The notes below the pieces were generated by a model. That model made no database searches. It was given only the letters and a program-made list of their open reading frames with translations, and was not told the origin of the DNA. The position numbers and the translations under genes were made by a program. DNA of 64,000 bases from Diphasiastrum complanatum (Eukaryota > Streptophyta > Lycopodiopsida > Lycopodiales > Lycopodiaceae): the NCBI GenBank assembly GCA_029204225.1, contig CM055096.1, forward strand, positions 72,237,349 to 72,301,348, written 5' to 3'. Shown here piece by piece: positions 54,480 through 64,000 of this stretch. How positions within the stretch are numbered: the stretch's first letter is position 1; each line of letters opens with the position of its first letter.

Positions 54480-55397
54480 GGATTCTTCATCCTCATTTAG
54501 TGTTGGAGACAATAATCCTCGTAATGGTCGACGTACACGACGAAGGCAATACAACCGTCCACATATAAAGCAATTACCTCGTCATCTATGTCAAGGTTTA
54601 AAAGAGATGATGGAAATTGATGAGCGCATTAATTAAGAGACTAATGCATGTGAATCTAGCTCATCTAGATCTACTTCTTCGCAAATAAGTTCCAACGATG
54701 AAAATGAGCTTCCCATGAATGATAAATTTGAAGTCATGGGAGACATGTTGGATGATATGTACGAGAACAATATTGCAGCTAGACACAATGAACAAGATGA
54801 GGAGGCACTTTTGTCTAAAGAAGAAAGAAAATTGTGAGAAGAATCAAAGACCGCATTGTATCCTGGAGCAAAGACATCTCGTTTGGCGACTTTTCTACTT
54901 CTATTAAATCTTCAAGCCAAATATAGATGGAGTGACCAAAGCCTCACATCATTATTTGAGTAAATTTTTTTTCATCTACTTGTCATTTTTGCTTTGAAAC
55001 AAAATTTACAATTTGGACATTGAGTGATATTTTTTTTACAATGACTTCTTTTGTCATGTACAGACTATTGAAAAACAAAATTCTCCCAGAAGGGAATGTC
55101 ATGTCTGAGACAAGAGATGAGGCACGAAAGATGTTGTCTAACATCGGGATGGACTACAAGCAATATCATGTATGTCCAAAAGATTGTATTTTATATCGAG
55201 GAAGGTATGAATCACTCAAGAAATGTCCCATTTGTGATACTCCTCGATATAGAGATTATTTGCAAGGGGCAACCATTCTGTGCTTAGTTTTACGACATTT
55301 TCCAGTAATTCCACGATTGCAACGTTTATTTCGTTGTAAATCTCTTGCACAACTTATGGACTGGCATCATCAAGAAACAAGAAAACTAACTACCTAA
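54480..55397 (+). pseudogene. CACTA (En/Spm) tnp2 transposase, N-terminal part
   Basis: The catalytic protein of plant CACTA elements, here only its beginning. Exon 1 (about 54,480-54,959, after the acceptor TTGATATATAG) has a basic stretch (GRRTRRRQYNRPHIKQLP), an acidic-serine part, then ALYPGAKTSRLATFLLLLNL and KYRWSDQSLTSLF. The intron 54,960-55,063 (GTAAAT...TGTACAG) restores frame into ELLKNKILPEGN, then SETRDEARKMLSNIGMDYKQ, HVCPKDCILYRGRYESLKKC, PICDTPRYRD and HFPVIPRLQRLFRCKSLAQL, MDWHH. These match the tnp2 family's opening motifs. Stops at about 54,635 and 54,835 and loss of everything after DWHHQ show it is dead. Confidence 0.85.
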
Positions 55398-56448
55398 CAG
55401 CATACTAGCATCCCAAGAATCAAGAAATACCCATCTCCTGATTCTTGGAATACCCAAGAACAATCAAAGACAGGATTGTTAGTCGATATGCAAGGATTGA
55501 ACCACAATCTCAGCCTATTTATTTAACTGGATGTTGAAAATTACATAAACAAGAAGCAAGAAAACTATTCCACATCTACATTCCACATTGCAAAGGAAAA
55601 AGACAGGAAATCTACTTAAATTCACAACCACATTAAAAGAAATCAAAGCATGCTCATAGGAATTTCACTCAAGACAATAGCCATGAACAAGGAGCTTTCC
55701 AATTGCCAATAAATCGTGGAGGATCTTCCTGATTCATGCAATAGAAATGACAATATAATAAAAGCTCCCTCACAAGAGAGGGGGGCCCTTAAATAAGCAA
55801 GAGGGCTGCCCATGTGGAGCCTAAGTGGCAATTCCACTAGTTTAGAAATTACAAGTGAAAATAGCTCTTTCACTAGAGGTCACCATCAAAAGGTAGTTCA
55901 CTCTAATTTATTTAAGAGGGGCCTACATTTATTTACATTGCCTAGGAACATCACTAGCTCGTACATGGTCGTTCCTTCTCTGGGATTCACCATGGAGGCT
56001 CACATAAGAATAACATGTTATCCTAGCTAGTAGTCCTCGGCTCATGCTTGGCTCTCAGCTTCTCCTACTCTCCTCCTTCTGAGGCCTCCTCGGTCTTGAG
56101 TGAGAGATGCTCTGTGTTTTCAGCTTGGCTTGGCATCTGGGAAATTCTCTGGAATCTGCTAACAAATAGCAATGGAGAACTTTCGCCAAGTCTATCTTTG
56201 CCCAGGAAACTTTTGCCAGCACTATTTTTAGGTCCTGATTCACCAGATCTAGCCTCTGTCAAGTTTTTGAGATATTTAGTTATATTTTGATAGTGATTCT
56301 AAAAAATTCCTATCTAGAAGTGTCGATCGCTTGATCCAAGATCTTCCAAAAAATCCGAAATCTAATTATTGTCAAGTGATATAAATTTTACATATCTAAC
56401 CTGAGTTAGGATTTGTTTGAAAAATCTAGATCCAATCTCATTGTCTGA
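55398..56448. other. No gene recognised
   Basis: Could include an LTR of the gypsy element that follows, but no TG...CA pair or primer-binding site is clear. Short frames near 56.05-56.29 kb overlap on both strands and look like chance. Confidence 0.45.
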
Positions 56449-56736
56449 TTGAACTGTTTTGCAATGTATGTTCCACCAATTGTCATTAGAAACTCACCTC
56501 GGTTAGAGATTCCAACGTATAACAGGTTATCTGATCCTGTCAGATTTCTCAAAATCTATTCAAAATCATGTGAGGTATATGGCGAAGTTTTTTCGCAAGA
56601 TAAAATTAAGCTATTTTCGATGGCCTTAACTAGAGCTGCACAAGATTGGTTCTATAATCAAGATGAAACAGAATGTGTAGATTGGAAAGTTGTAAAACGT
56701 GCAATCATATTTAAACCTCAGGCTAAGTCCCAGTAA
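56449..56736 (+). pseudogene. Ty3/gypsy gag-like fragment
   Basis: RLEIPTYNRLSDPVRFLKIY, CEVYGEVFSQDKIKLFSMAL and AAQDWFYNQDETECVDWKVV follow the retrotransposon gag (PF03732-type) pattern: P-x-Y/F, ...F-L, then L-x-x-x-A-x-x-W-F...W-x-x-L/V. The next frame (from 56,840) contains the same pattern again with different residues, so two gag modules of related elements lie side by side. Confidence 0.6.
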
Positions 56737-56839
56737 TTGCCAATTACCACAGTTCTTAACCTAGTTTATTGCAAAATCCCTACATGAAAAACTGTGCCAT
56801 TTGGACATCACCACATTATTAGCCTCTGACTAATATCCC

Positions 56840-57746
56840 TTGTTCAGAATAATATACAAAAAAAAAAAAAAAACAACAAAAACCAAAAAACCCAAAGTTA
56901 CAAAAGAGTTCAAGAGGCCTATATACCCAATACTAAGGTACTCCAGATTTGCTATGGATCGTCCTTACAATCCGAATTCCACAGAGGACTATCCACCAGA
57001 GATGGTCTCTCCATCTCCAGAACAGGCTCGCTACAATAGATATTCTCGGATGAAGTCCAAGATCCATGAACCCTCAACCAACCCATTTGAAAGATGGGAA
57101 CCTATGCGAGCTGAAGTCCCATACGATCGCCCACACTTTCACGTTGCCGAATTATCACACGCACGAGCTCACCTAAATGGGGCTTTTGCAAATAATGCCT
57201 GGCATAATGAAAAACGTACTCCCAAGTTAAATCTACCTAAATACGACGACAACACTGACCCTCGGATATTTCTTCAAGTCTTTGAAAATGCATGTGATGT
57301 CTATGGCGAAACCTCTTCAGAAGCCATGGTACAACTCTTCTCGATGACCATGATCGATCGAGCACGAGAATGGTTTTTTCCTTGATCGTGAAAATAAACA
57401 TGATTGGTCACTCTTGAAGGAAGCCTTCATCAAGTGATTCAAACCGTTTTGTTTGATTGAAAGTCCTTTTGTCAAATTAAGCAATATCAAAATGACAAAA
57501 GACGAAAAAGTACGTGACTACATAGAAAGATTCAAAAGATCAAAAAGTCAAGTACAAGAACAACCAACCGAATCTATGCTCATCATTTGGTTCCTTGTTG
57601 GACTCCCACGATGGATAAGACATGAACTTCGATCTAATGATAAGTACACATCATTTAAACAAGCCATGTTTGACGCTATCCGCGAAAAAGACGAGGGATC
57701 AGATGTTGATGAGCCACGTGACCGGAGAGCATATCGTGCTGTCTAG
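56840..57746 (+). pseudogene. Ty3/gypsy Gag, decayed
   Basis: Builds the retrotransposon particle. From ATG 56,954 (MDRPYNPNSTEDYPPEMVSP), then KLNLPKYDDNTDPRIFLQVF, ENACDVYGETSSEAMVQLFS, DRAREWFFP, a frame break near 57,383 and stops to 57,440, then ESPFVKLSNIKMTKDEKVRD, YIERFKRSKSQVQEQPTESM, LIIWFLVGLPRWIRHELRSN and TSFKQAMFDAIREKDEG. This is the complete capsid-type order of gypsy Gag. It ends with a TAG at 57,744. Confidence 0.75.
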
Positions 57747-57779
57747 GAAACTTGACCATATGAGAAAATAAGAGAACAA

Positions 57780-58740
57780 TTATGAAAACCACAAACGGAG
57801 TTGCTTAACCAGCAACACCAGCAACAAATGGAGAAACTCACGAAAGAGTTTCAAAATACTCTCAAGTCTATCCAGAGCTCGATGTCGGGTCAATTACCCA
57901 CTGGCCAAATCCATCATAGACGAGAGAATACTTGGTGCCCTCACTATCGAGGTACACACACTGGAAATGAGTGCCCATCCTACCAACCGGTCCCAACCAT
58001 ACCTCACTCTATTGCTATTATAACCCGAGGAACCAGCCTCACAACCAGTCAAGTGGCCATTATCAACCTCCTCGACACCAGTTTGTTTCACAAAACCAAA
58101 ATTAGCACTATCCACCATGAAACAACCAAATCCATATACATGAGTTGCCCAGACAATCTAGACATGAACCTCAACCATAACTAGCACTCTTAGGTCCACC
58201 TCCAAGGGGACAACTTGATATAGGAACACAAAAACATAGACACCCTCGAGAATATGCACAAACCCATCTTGTGGATAACTCCTATGATCACACATACAAT
58301 CACGATACAACACTCCCATCTGCTAGTTCTCAACCATATCAAACTGACAACTCATGCTCGTGCAAACGGGATGAGTATTTTATGAACCCATAAAATCCAA
58401 CACAACTAGCCATCCAAGATGGTTATGCTATTGCCACGGGATCAATGAGCAACCGCTGTTTTATTTGTGGCGAAACTGGCCATTCATGGTTGGTTGTAAA
58501 GTTAAGAACCAATACCATGCGGAGTGTCCATATTGTGTTCGCAAACACAGTTTCAAAGACTGTCCCAAACAACCTACCAAGATTCTTCCAGCACGTCATA
58601 TATCATCAGAACCTGTAAGAGTTCTTCCTAGAGCCCAATGCCAACACCAAGAATAACAACAACACATTGACAAACCAACTGATCATCAGGGGAGCCCATT
58701 GACAGCTTCCACTTTAACCAAAGATTACCCAGACCCACGC
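57780..58740 (+). pseudogene. Gag nucleocapsid/zinc-knuckle linker, decayed
   Basis: Pieces in several frames: WCPHYRGTHTGNECPSY near 57,930-57,985 (C-x2-H-x4-H-x4-C variant), RCFICGETGHSWLV near 58,454 (C-x2-C-x4-H, last Cys lost by a shift) and ECPYCVRKHSFKDCPKQP near 58,519-58,575 (C-x2-C-x4-H-x4-C). Gln/Asn/His-rich linkers lie between them. Part of the same gypsy element. Confidence 0.65.
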
Positions 58741-58989
58741 GCAGAACAAAGGCAGTACAATGAATTTTGAGATGCATTTTTGCGGGAGGAAAAAAATATG
58801 GATGGTCTGTTATCCATTCCAATCCCCGAAAAAGAGCAATCCCTACAAGGACTCGAGGTATTCTCTGAACTCTTGCAAGCTCAAATCACCATGCCATTCC
58901 ATAGCGCCATAAAATCTTTCACAGGGCTTCAACGCTACATCCATCGTAGTTTTTAGCTACCTATCATTCCAGACGAACAACGAAAAACT

Positions 58990-59470
58990 AGAAGAGATTC
59001 CTGAAATTCCTCAGATTTCTATGAATTTGATGAACATATGTGTTGCTAAGGGGACTAGCATCACCTTGCCTATGACTTATAAAGACTATCCCATAGTGTC
59101 CGCTATCCTTGATAGTGGATCAAGCGTCAATATAATGGCTTTGTCATTAGCAAAGTCATGGGGATTCCATACCCTCGATCAGCCACGCTACAAACTTCGC
59201 ATGGCTGATCAACGCGTCACAGACCCTGCACGTCATTTATCATGTTTGCATTGTAGGTGTCAAATTTGTAATCAATTGCGTCATTGTAGATTTACCAGAT
59301 GATGCAAACACATATAAACTCCTTCTTGGTACCCCTTGGCTACAGATGGCAAGTGTTGTCCAGGATTGGAAGAGAAGTAAGATAACCTTCAACAATAACG
59401 AAAAACGGGTCACGGTTGACTCGACTGGACATATAAAGCCCAACAAGGTTTACGATGATTGGTCATCAAC
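58990..59470 (+). pseudogene. Retroelement aspartic protease
   Basis: The plus strand encodes MNICVAKGTSITLPMTYKDY, VSAILDSGSSVNIMALSLAK with the D-S-G-S active site, then KLRMADQRVTDPARHLS. After a shift near 59,235 it continues VDLPDDANTYKLLLGTPWLQ, DWKRSKITFNNNEKRVTV. The order and the L-L-G-x-P-W-L motif are those of Ty3/gypsy proteases. Reverse transcriptase is not found downstream. Confidence 0.75.
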
Positions 59471-59723
59471 AACTTATGACGAATCAAATAGTGTCCCAAT
59501 CCACGGACAATATACGAGATCCACATATATTATAAATTGGGGTCAAGCACTAGCCACTGTTGACTGTGCTATTTCCAACAGATGTCGTATTGAAACTGTT
59601 GCAGAAGATGTGTATATTCTACCATCTTCTACAGACATTGATACACCCATCATTCTGCTTTTCAGTCACTACATAGACACATTACACAATTTTACAATGG
59701 TGGAATTGTCTTGTCTACAATAA

Positions 59724-60506
59724 GCTATCTAAGGAAACATATCCATCATGTGACCCTGCATGTTTCTTGTAGTAGTGAATTTCATACACAAAACTAGCGT
59801 CTATTCTTGAAAATTGTATGTTCCATTTTGGTAATGGATCTCTCTTGCTTATTTTGACCATTTTTAGACAACTTAAAAAGCAGAATGTGCCACTGCTATT
59901 TTTGCAACATCCAAATGGCATAATACATGGCATAATTTCATGTAATAAATATTGTCAAAAATACAGTCTTATTCCATTTCATAATGCCTATTCTATTTGG
60001 TGATTGTCATGTGAATTAAAATAGCCAAGGTGGAGCCCTGTGACTCTTTTACTGGGGAGGGGCAGAGCCTCTGAATCTTATCTTCTGCCCAGCTCCTTCC
60101 ATAATAAAGACTATGCACGTTTTCTGAGCAGGGCCTTATATTCACAGTTTTGTGCTGGTTTTTCGAACATTTTTCATATTCAAGGTATTTTCTGTTTTGT
60201 TATGCTTCTGCCTAAATAAACAGGAGTGGAAGTTGGAACTAATAAGGTGAAACGACATTAATTCTCAGTACTGGGCAAAACGCAGGCTCTACAGTAGGGC
60301 GGTAGGAGGGGGCATTTTGTCAGATGGCAACAGGTGTCAAATGTCTTTCTTTTCACCTAGGATGCTTACAGTTCCACTCATTACTATTTCTCTGACCTTG
60401 CGAAATTGTAACTAAAACGTTTGGGAGAAAGGTTGTAGAACACCTGTACATGGTTTAATTTTCCATATGTAGCGCTGAAAGCATTATCTAAGTATAAAAG
60501 CAAAAA

Positions 60507-60543
<37 letters not shown>

Positions 60544-61370
60544 TTAATAGTCAATGTTTTTGAATGTTCTCTTTTTTCAGTTTGTTGCTTCTTTTGACAG
60601 TCATGCAATATTCTGCTAATATGGTAGCAAGCTGCTTACTGCCTATTGCACTTTTACCGCATTCTTCACAATGCATAAATAAAATCAAACGAAATTTTGT
60701 GGCGTGGGACGTTTAGTAATTGCGTTATTACAGCACGTGTATCTAAGTTCTGTAACCTGTTGTAATCTGAGCTAGTTTTCTGAGCATATAATCGATTTTA
60801 GGTGAAAGAGCTGAGCTATAGTTCGGCTCTGTTTTTCGTTAATGTCATCACATTTACGCTAGTGTCGAATTGCAAGTGTACAATATAGTATTGATAATAC
60901 TCTTGGCACCACTGAATTTGAGTACCTCTTTTGGAAACAACTACAGTTTGTAAATGCTGAGAAGGATTTAAGAAGCTGATAAAGAGAGACATAGTGTGAA
61001 TTTTGCATGAAGTTTGATCGTGGTCGACGGAATTTGCAAGCAGCTGATTGGATTTTGATACTTGAAACTGATCATGTAACTGAGAACGAGCTGTTCTCAT
61101 ATCACAAATGTGTGCAGTGTGGAGATCACTGTGATCCCTTAAAAGGCACTAGTGCTCGTGATTAAGGGGCTCCAAGTGTCATTCTCCGTAGTATCAGTCA
61201 TTTATAAAAAATATTTTGACATTCCTAAGATCAATGAGCGGGTTTAGGATAGAGTTCAATTTTTTTCAGTAAAAAGTTAGAAATGCTTTTATTATCCTTC
61301 AAAAATATTAATTGACAAAGACGACAGCTATTATTCACTTAGAAACTACATCAATGCAAGAACTTTCAAC
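59724..61370. other. No gene recognised; short (TC)n
   Basis: Holds (TC)n at about 60,510-60,540 and a hairpin-like GGGGCAGAG...CTTCTGCCC near 60,060-60,090. 61,140-61,370 is probably the 3' flank of the WI12-like gene. Frames here are short and unrecognised. Confidence 0.5.
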
Positions 61371-61374
61371 TAAC

Positions 61375-61935
61375 TTAGATAGCTAATATCAGTTCTGGCA
61401 TGGAGTGGCCAGTAAATTTACTTTGCCAAATAGGTTGGTGCAGATTGAAAGGGATACACTGATCTGAGCCTTGGGAACTCTTAGATTTAAAGGTTTCAGA
61501 GTTTTCACATCCAGTGACAGTCACTGAAGTGTTGAAGTATTCTCTGAGCTCAGCTAATAATCCACTCTTCACAGTCCACACATGCACCCAGCACGCTTTC
61601 GGAGTAGCGCCCTGGCCCTCGACGAATACTTGAGCTCCAATGGTACTCACTCGCTGCGGGACAAAGGAGAAGCTCCCCAGGCGATTGGCACCAGTGAGCA
61701 TGTGCATCAAGTGGCGTTCAGAAGGAGGGCCATGGAACCACCATTCCAGATCCTCAACGAGCAGCAAACGCATACCATCAGCATCACTGCAGGCCAGTGC
61801 AAGGTAAAACTCACGCACCAAGCTCTCTGCATTCCTTTGCTCCACCACCTCCTGAATCGAATAACAATTTGTGTCCGCCAGCTCTACCGATTCACCAACA
61901 CCAACACCAAAGTATGAATACAAAGCTTCTACCAC
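61375..61935 (-). CDS. Wound-induced protein WI12/WUN1-like
   Basis: Plant WI12-family (SnoaL/NTF2-like fold) protein linked to wounding, stress and cell-wall responses; biochemical role unknown. The frame to the stop at 61,375 encodes EVVEQRNAESLVREFYLALA, DGMRLLLVEDLEWWFHGPP, RVSTIGAQVFVEG, CWVHVWTVKSGLLAELREYF, NTSVTVTGCE and the family's C-terminus PIWQSKFTGHSMPELILAI. About 187 codons, usual for the family, no stops. The first codon of the frame at 61,935 is GTG. The open frame continues upstream only to a TGA beside an acceptor-like GGTTGTGACAG (about 61,961), so the true start is probably in an upstream exon that I could not fix. The only clearly intact host gene here. Confidence 0.85.
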   Translation of the reverse strand: MVEALYSYFGVGVGESVELADTNCYSIQEVVEQRNAESLVREFYLALACSDADGMRLLLVEDLEWWFHGPPSERHLMHMLTGANRLGSFSFVPQRVSTIGAQVFVEGQGATPKACWVHVWTVKSGLLAELREYFNTSVTVTGCENSETFKSKSSQGSDQCIPFNLHQPIWQSKFTGHSMPELILAI

Positions 61936-62128
61936 AGACCTCTGAGTCCGCGATCTCTGTCACAACCCAAATAGAATCAGTTTAGATAGATTCAATGTCA
62001 CAATCCCAGAGAGATCATTAAGATTCAGTTGAGACGTTTCTTTCAACTAATGTGCCGACAGCTTGTAAAACAGTTCCAGTGAGTGATGCAAACTGAGAAG
62101 CTAACTCAGCTCTCTGAAGCTGCTGATG

Positions 62129-62143
62129 TTTATATGCTACGTG
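62129..62143 (-). promoter_or_regulatory. Candidate TATA box and ACGT core for the WI12-like gene
   Basis: The minus strand reads CACGTAGCATATAAAC: an ATATAAA box (62,135-62,129) just after CACGTA (62,143-62,138), an ACGT core typical of stress-responsive plant promoters. It is about 195 bp before the open frame, leaving room for a short 5' exon and intron. GC-rich sequence lies further upstream (62,190-62,270). Confidence 0.4.
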
Positions 62144-62339
62144 CAGAGGAAACGACGTCCTCACTTGGGACTTATCCTCAGTATGAGCCTCGCCGGCAGC
62201 CAGAGGGAGGGGGATCGCGCCGGGTTAGCCTGGGGAGGGGATGGAGGTACGAGGTCGGAGGATCAGAGGTGAAGCTCACGAGCAGCTCGATGATCGAGAT
62301 TCATACACGCCTCGAGCAAATACAACCCATTATAAAAAA

Positions 62340-64000
62340 GCAGTCCTGATCCGGGATCCCCAGTCAAAAACCAAGGTCCAGAACATAACGTGTATGCTCA
62401 AATCTAACACAATAAATGAACCTTAGAAGAGAGTTTTTGGGACCCACCATTACCTAAGGCATAATAATAGGAAGTCAATTTTTTAATTGGTTACAATTTT
62501 CAAACCTCAAATAGAAAGTAATCATAAATGGAATCTTGAAAATACATAAGTTTCATAATTTATAATGGAATATTGAAATTAGGTAACCCTCAAAATTGAA
62601 TCATTAATTGAATCTTGAAATTTTTGTCTTAATTTTTTCCAATTTTGGTGACACATATCATATATGTATGATAAAGGGTGTTTGTCGGGGTCCTATATTG
62701 GCTTTTTATTATAGTCTCATGACAAGAATACAAGCCAAGCCATCATGTCCTTAGCTTGGATCAACAAAATAACCTTTAACCAAGTCCATAATCAAACAAA
62801 AACAAATATACTAGTATAATTAGCAATTAAAAAACAAAGTTTAGTTTTGGGTATCCAACCAAAAGTAGTCTTGGCATTTGCAAAATACTATTTAGCTCTA
62901 ATGTAAAAGTCCAACAATTTTGCAAAGTGTCAATGGAAAGGCAAACTTAAGAATTGTTGTCCTCTTTGAAAGGCAATTTTGAAGAGAAGGCCAAATTTGC
63001 TCTATGTATGTAGCAATTATGTTATAAAAGCTAAAACAATCTTGCATTCTAATAGTGAAGGTAACATTGAAATAGGTGGCCAATGAAAAAGACCTACTTT
63101 TTGAAAGGTTAGCGTGCACTTCAAACTTCAAGCAGCACTCCAATAGTAAAGATTGAAATATTCTTGCATTTTCAAAGTAGAATGTAACCTACAAGCATGC
63201 GTGTTGTATGAAAACTGAGAATTAAAAAAGGCCCTCAATTTAAAAGCTGTGTGTAATTCAAAAGCTGAAAAATTCTTGCATCTTTAGAGTGAAAAATAAC
63301 ATTGAGACATACATGTGGTTTGAGAGTTGAAAATGATACACTTCATATTAAAAGGTTGGTGTAATTTGTACTTCAAATTAGAAGCCCTCAACCAACCTAC
63401 CAAGTTCTACACTTAACAAGATAATCCCTAAGGCCTACACTATGTAACAACTAGAGTGGGTAGTTGTTGGGTTCATAAGAGTAGGTCCCCATGGTCCTAC
63501 TTCACTATTTCCAGGCTTAGGGCATTGAACCTAAATTTGAAACTCTCTCATGAAGACAAAACTTTCAAAATAAGTGGATGGATGTAGTCTTTGTTTTGGG
63601 GACATGGCTCCAAGTTAGATACCAAGAATTTGTACCTTCATTATTATAATGTTGGATATAGTATGCACTTTAGATGATGGAAAATGCCTACAAAAGGTGA
63701 GATGCTTCACTAAGCGTCTCTCACAATGCAACTTATTCACTAAGTTGGGCCATTAAGAAATTGTTGTCATGCCAAGGGGGGGCATCATCATTCAAGAGTC
63801 GTGGATGCTTGGAGGTTGCTTACACTTCAAAGTTAAAGCTTTTAAACACCCAACGCCCATTAGAGGAAGTCTCGACTCCAAAATGATCCTTTGAAAAGAT
63901 AACTTTTTTGACTTTTTTACTATTTTATGTCCACATAGCCCAATACTGTGTATAAAGTGACACAAATCCCCATAATGTGAACATAGGCTCTAGTTGCCCT
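62340..64000. other. No gene recognised
   Basis: AT-rich. Phrases such as CTTGCATT, AAAAGCTGAAA and AATTTGTACTTCAAA recur loosely between 62.9 and 63.4 kb, suggesting old diverged duplication. No frame, microsatellite or RNA gene is supported. Confidence 0.5.

Overview
The window looks like nuclear DNA of a land plant with a large, repeat-rich genome. The evidence is interstitial TTTAGGG/CCCTAAA plant-type telomere motifs, GT-AG introns, Ty1/copia and Ty3/gypsy elements of plant type, hAT and CACTA transposases, and a plant wound-induced WI12-family gene. Very long (AG)n/(TC)n tracts and low gene density would suit a fern or another seed-free plant, but the species is inference only. Almost all coding sequence belongs to mobile elements. 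The only convincing host genes are a WI12-like gene at 61.4-61.9 kb (minus) and the first exon of a small membrane protein at 42.6-42.7 kb (minus).

Layout. 1-9.3 kb: end of a plus-strand hAT transposase, a microsatellite-rich leader of the same family, a multi-exon minus-strand hAT transposase pseudogene, then about 4.6 kb of its non-coding flank: degenerate tandem units, CG-rich modules between (TA)n tracts, large inverted repeats, a P-loop ORF fragment, a small coiled-coil gene and an acidic-tail exon. 9.3-21.2 kb: old remnants (CCHC gag, LINE reverse transcriptase, an ORF1-only LINE-like element, a Ty1/copia gag region with LTR and PBS, a minus-strand chromodomain Ty3/gypsy pol). 21.2-38.3 kb: a second, partly rearranged copy of the 1-9.3 kb arrangement, giving the best-preserved hAT 5' half and then a near-identical minus-strand hAT block split by a young copia element (27,706-33,024; LTRs 382 and 389 bp; 5-bp target duplication GGTGT). 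38.3-45.5 kb: a coiled-coil pseudogene, minisatellites, a decayed gypsy pol, the small membrane-protein exon, a gypsy integrase scrap and an LTR with primer-binding site. 45.5-48.4 kb: a minus-strand cluster of mostly unrecognised reading frames with a CACTA-type DUF4216-like stretch and a 25-bp minisatellite. 48.8-51.2 kb: an unusual element whose two ends carry arrays of the 17-bp palindrome GCGTGGATNATCCACGC around a small spliced gene. 52.3-55.4 kb: a SET-domain gene (frameshifted) directly followed by a CACTA tnp2 fragment. 56.4-59.7 kb: a decayed gypsy gag-protease. 61.4-62.2 kb: the WI12-like gene. 62.3-64 kb: nothing recognised.

The genes form no pathway; the window is a nest of transposons. 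Relative timing can be read: the hAT-bearing block duplicated first, and the copia element then entered only the second copy. The most novel-looking items are the palindrome-array element, the SET-tnp2 neighbourhood, the (TA)n-separated CG-rich modules, and the small coiled-coil family present in four places.
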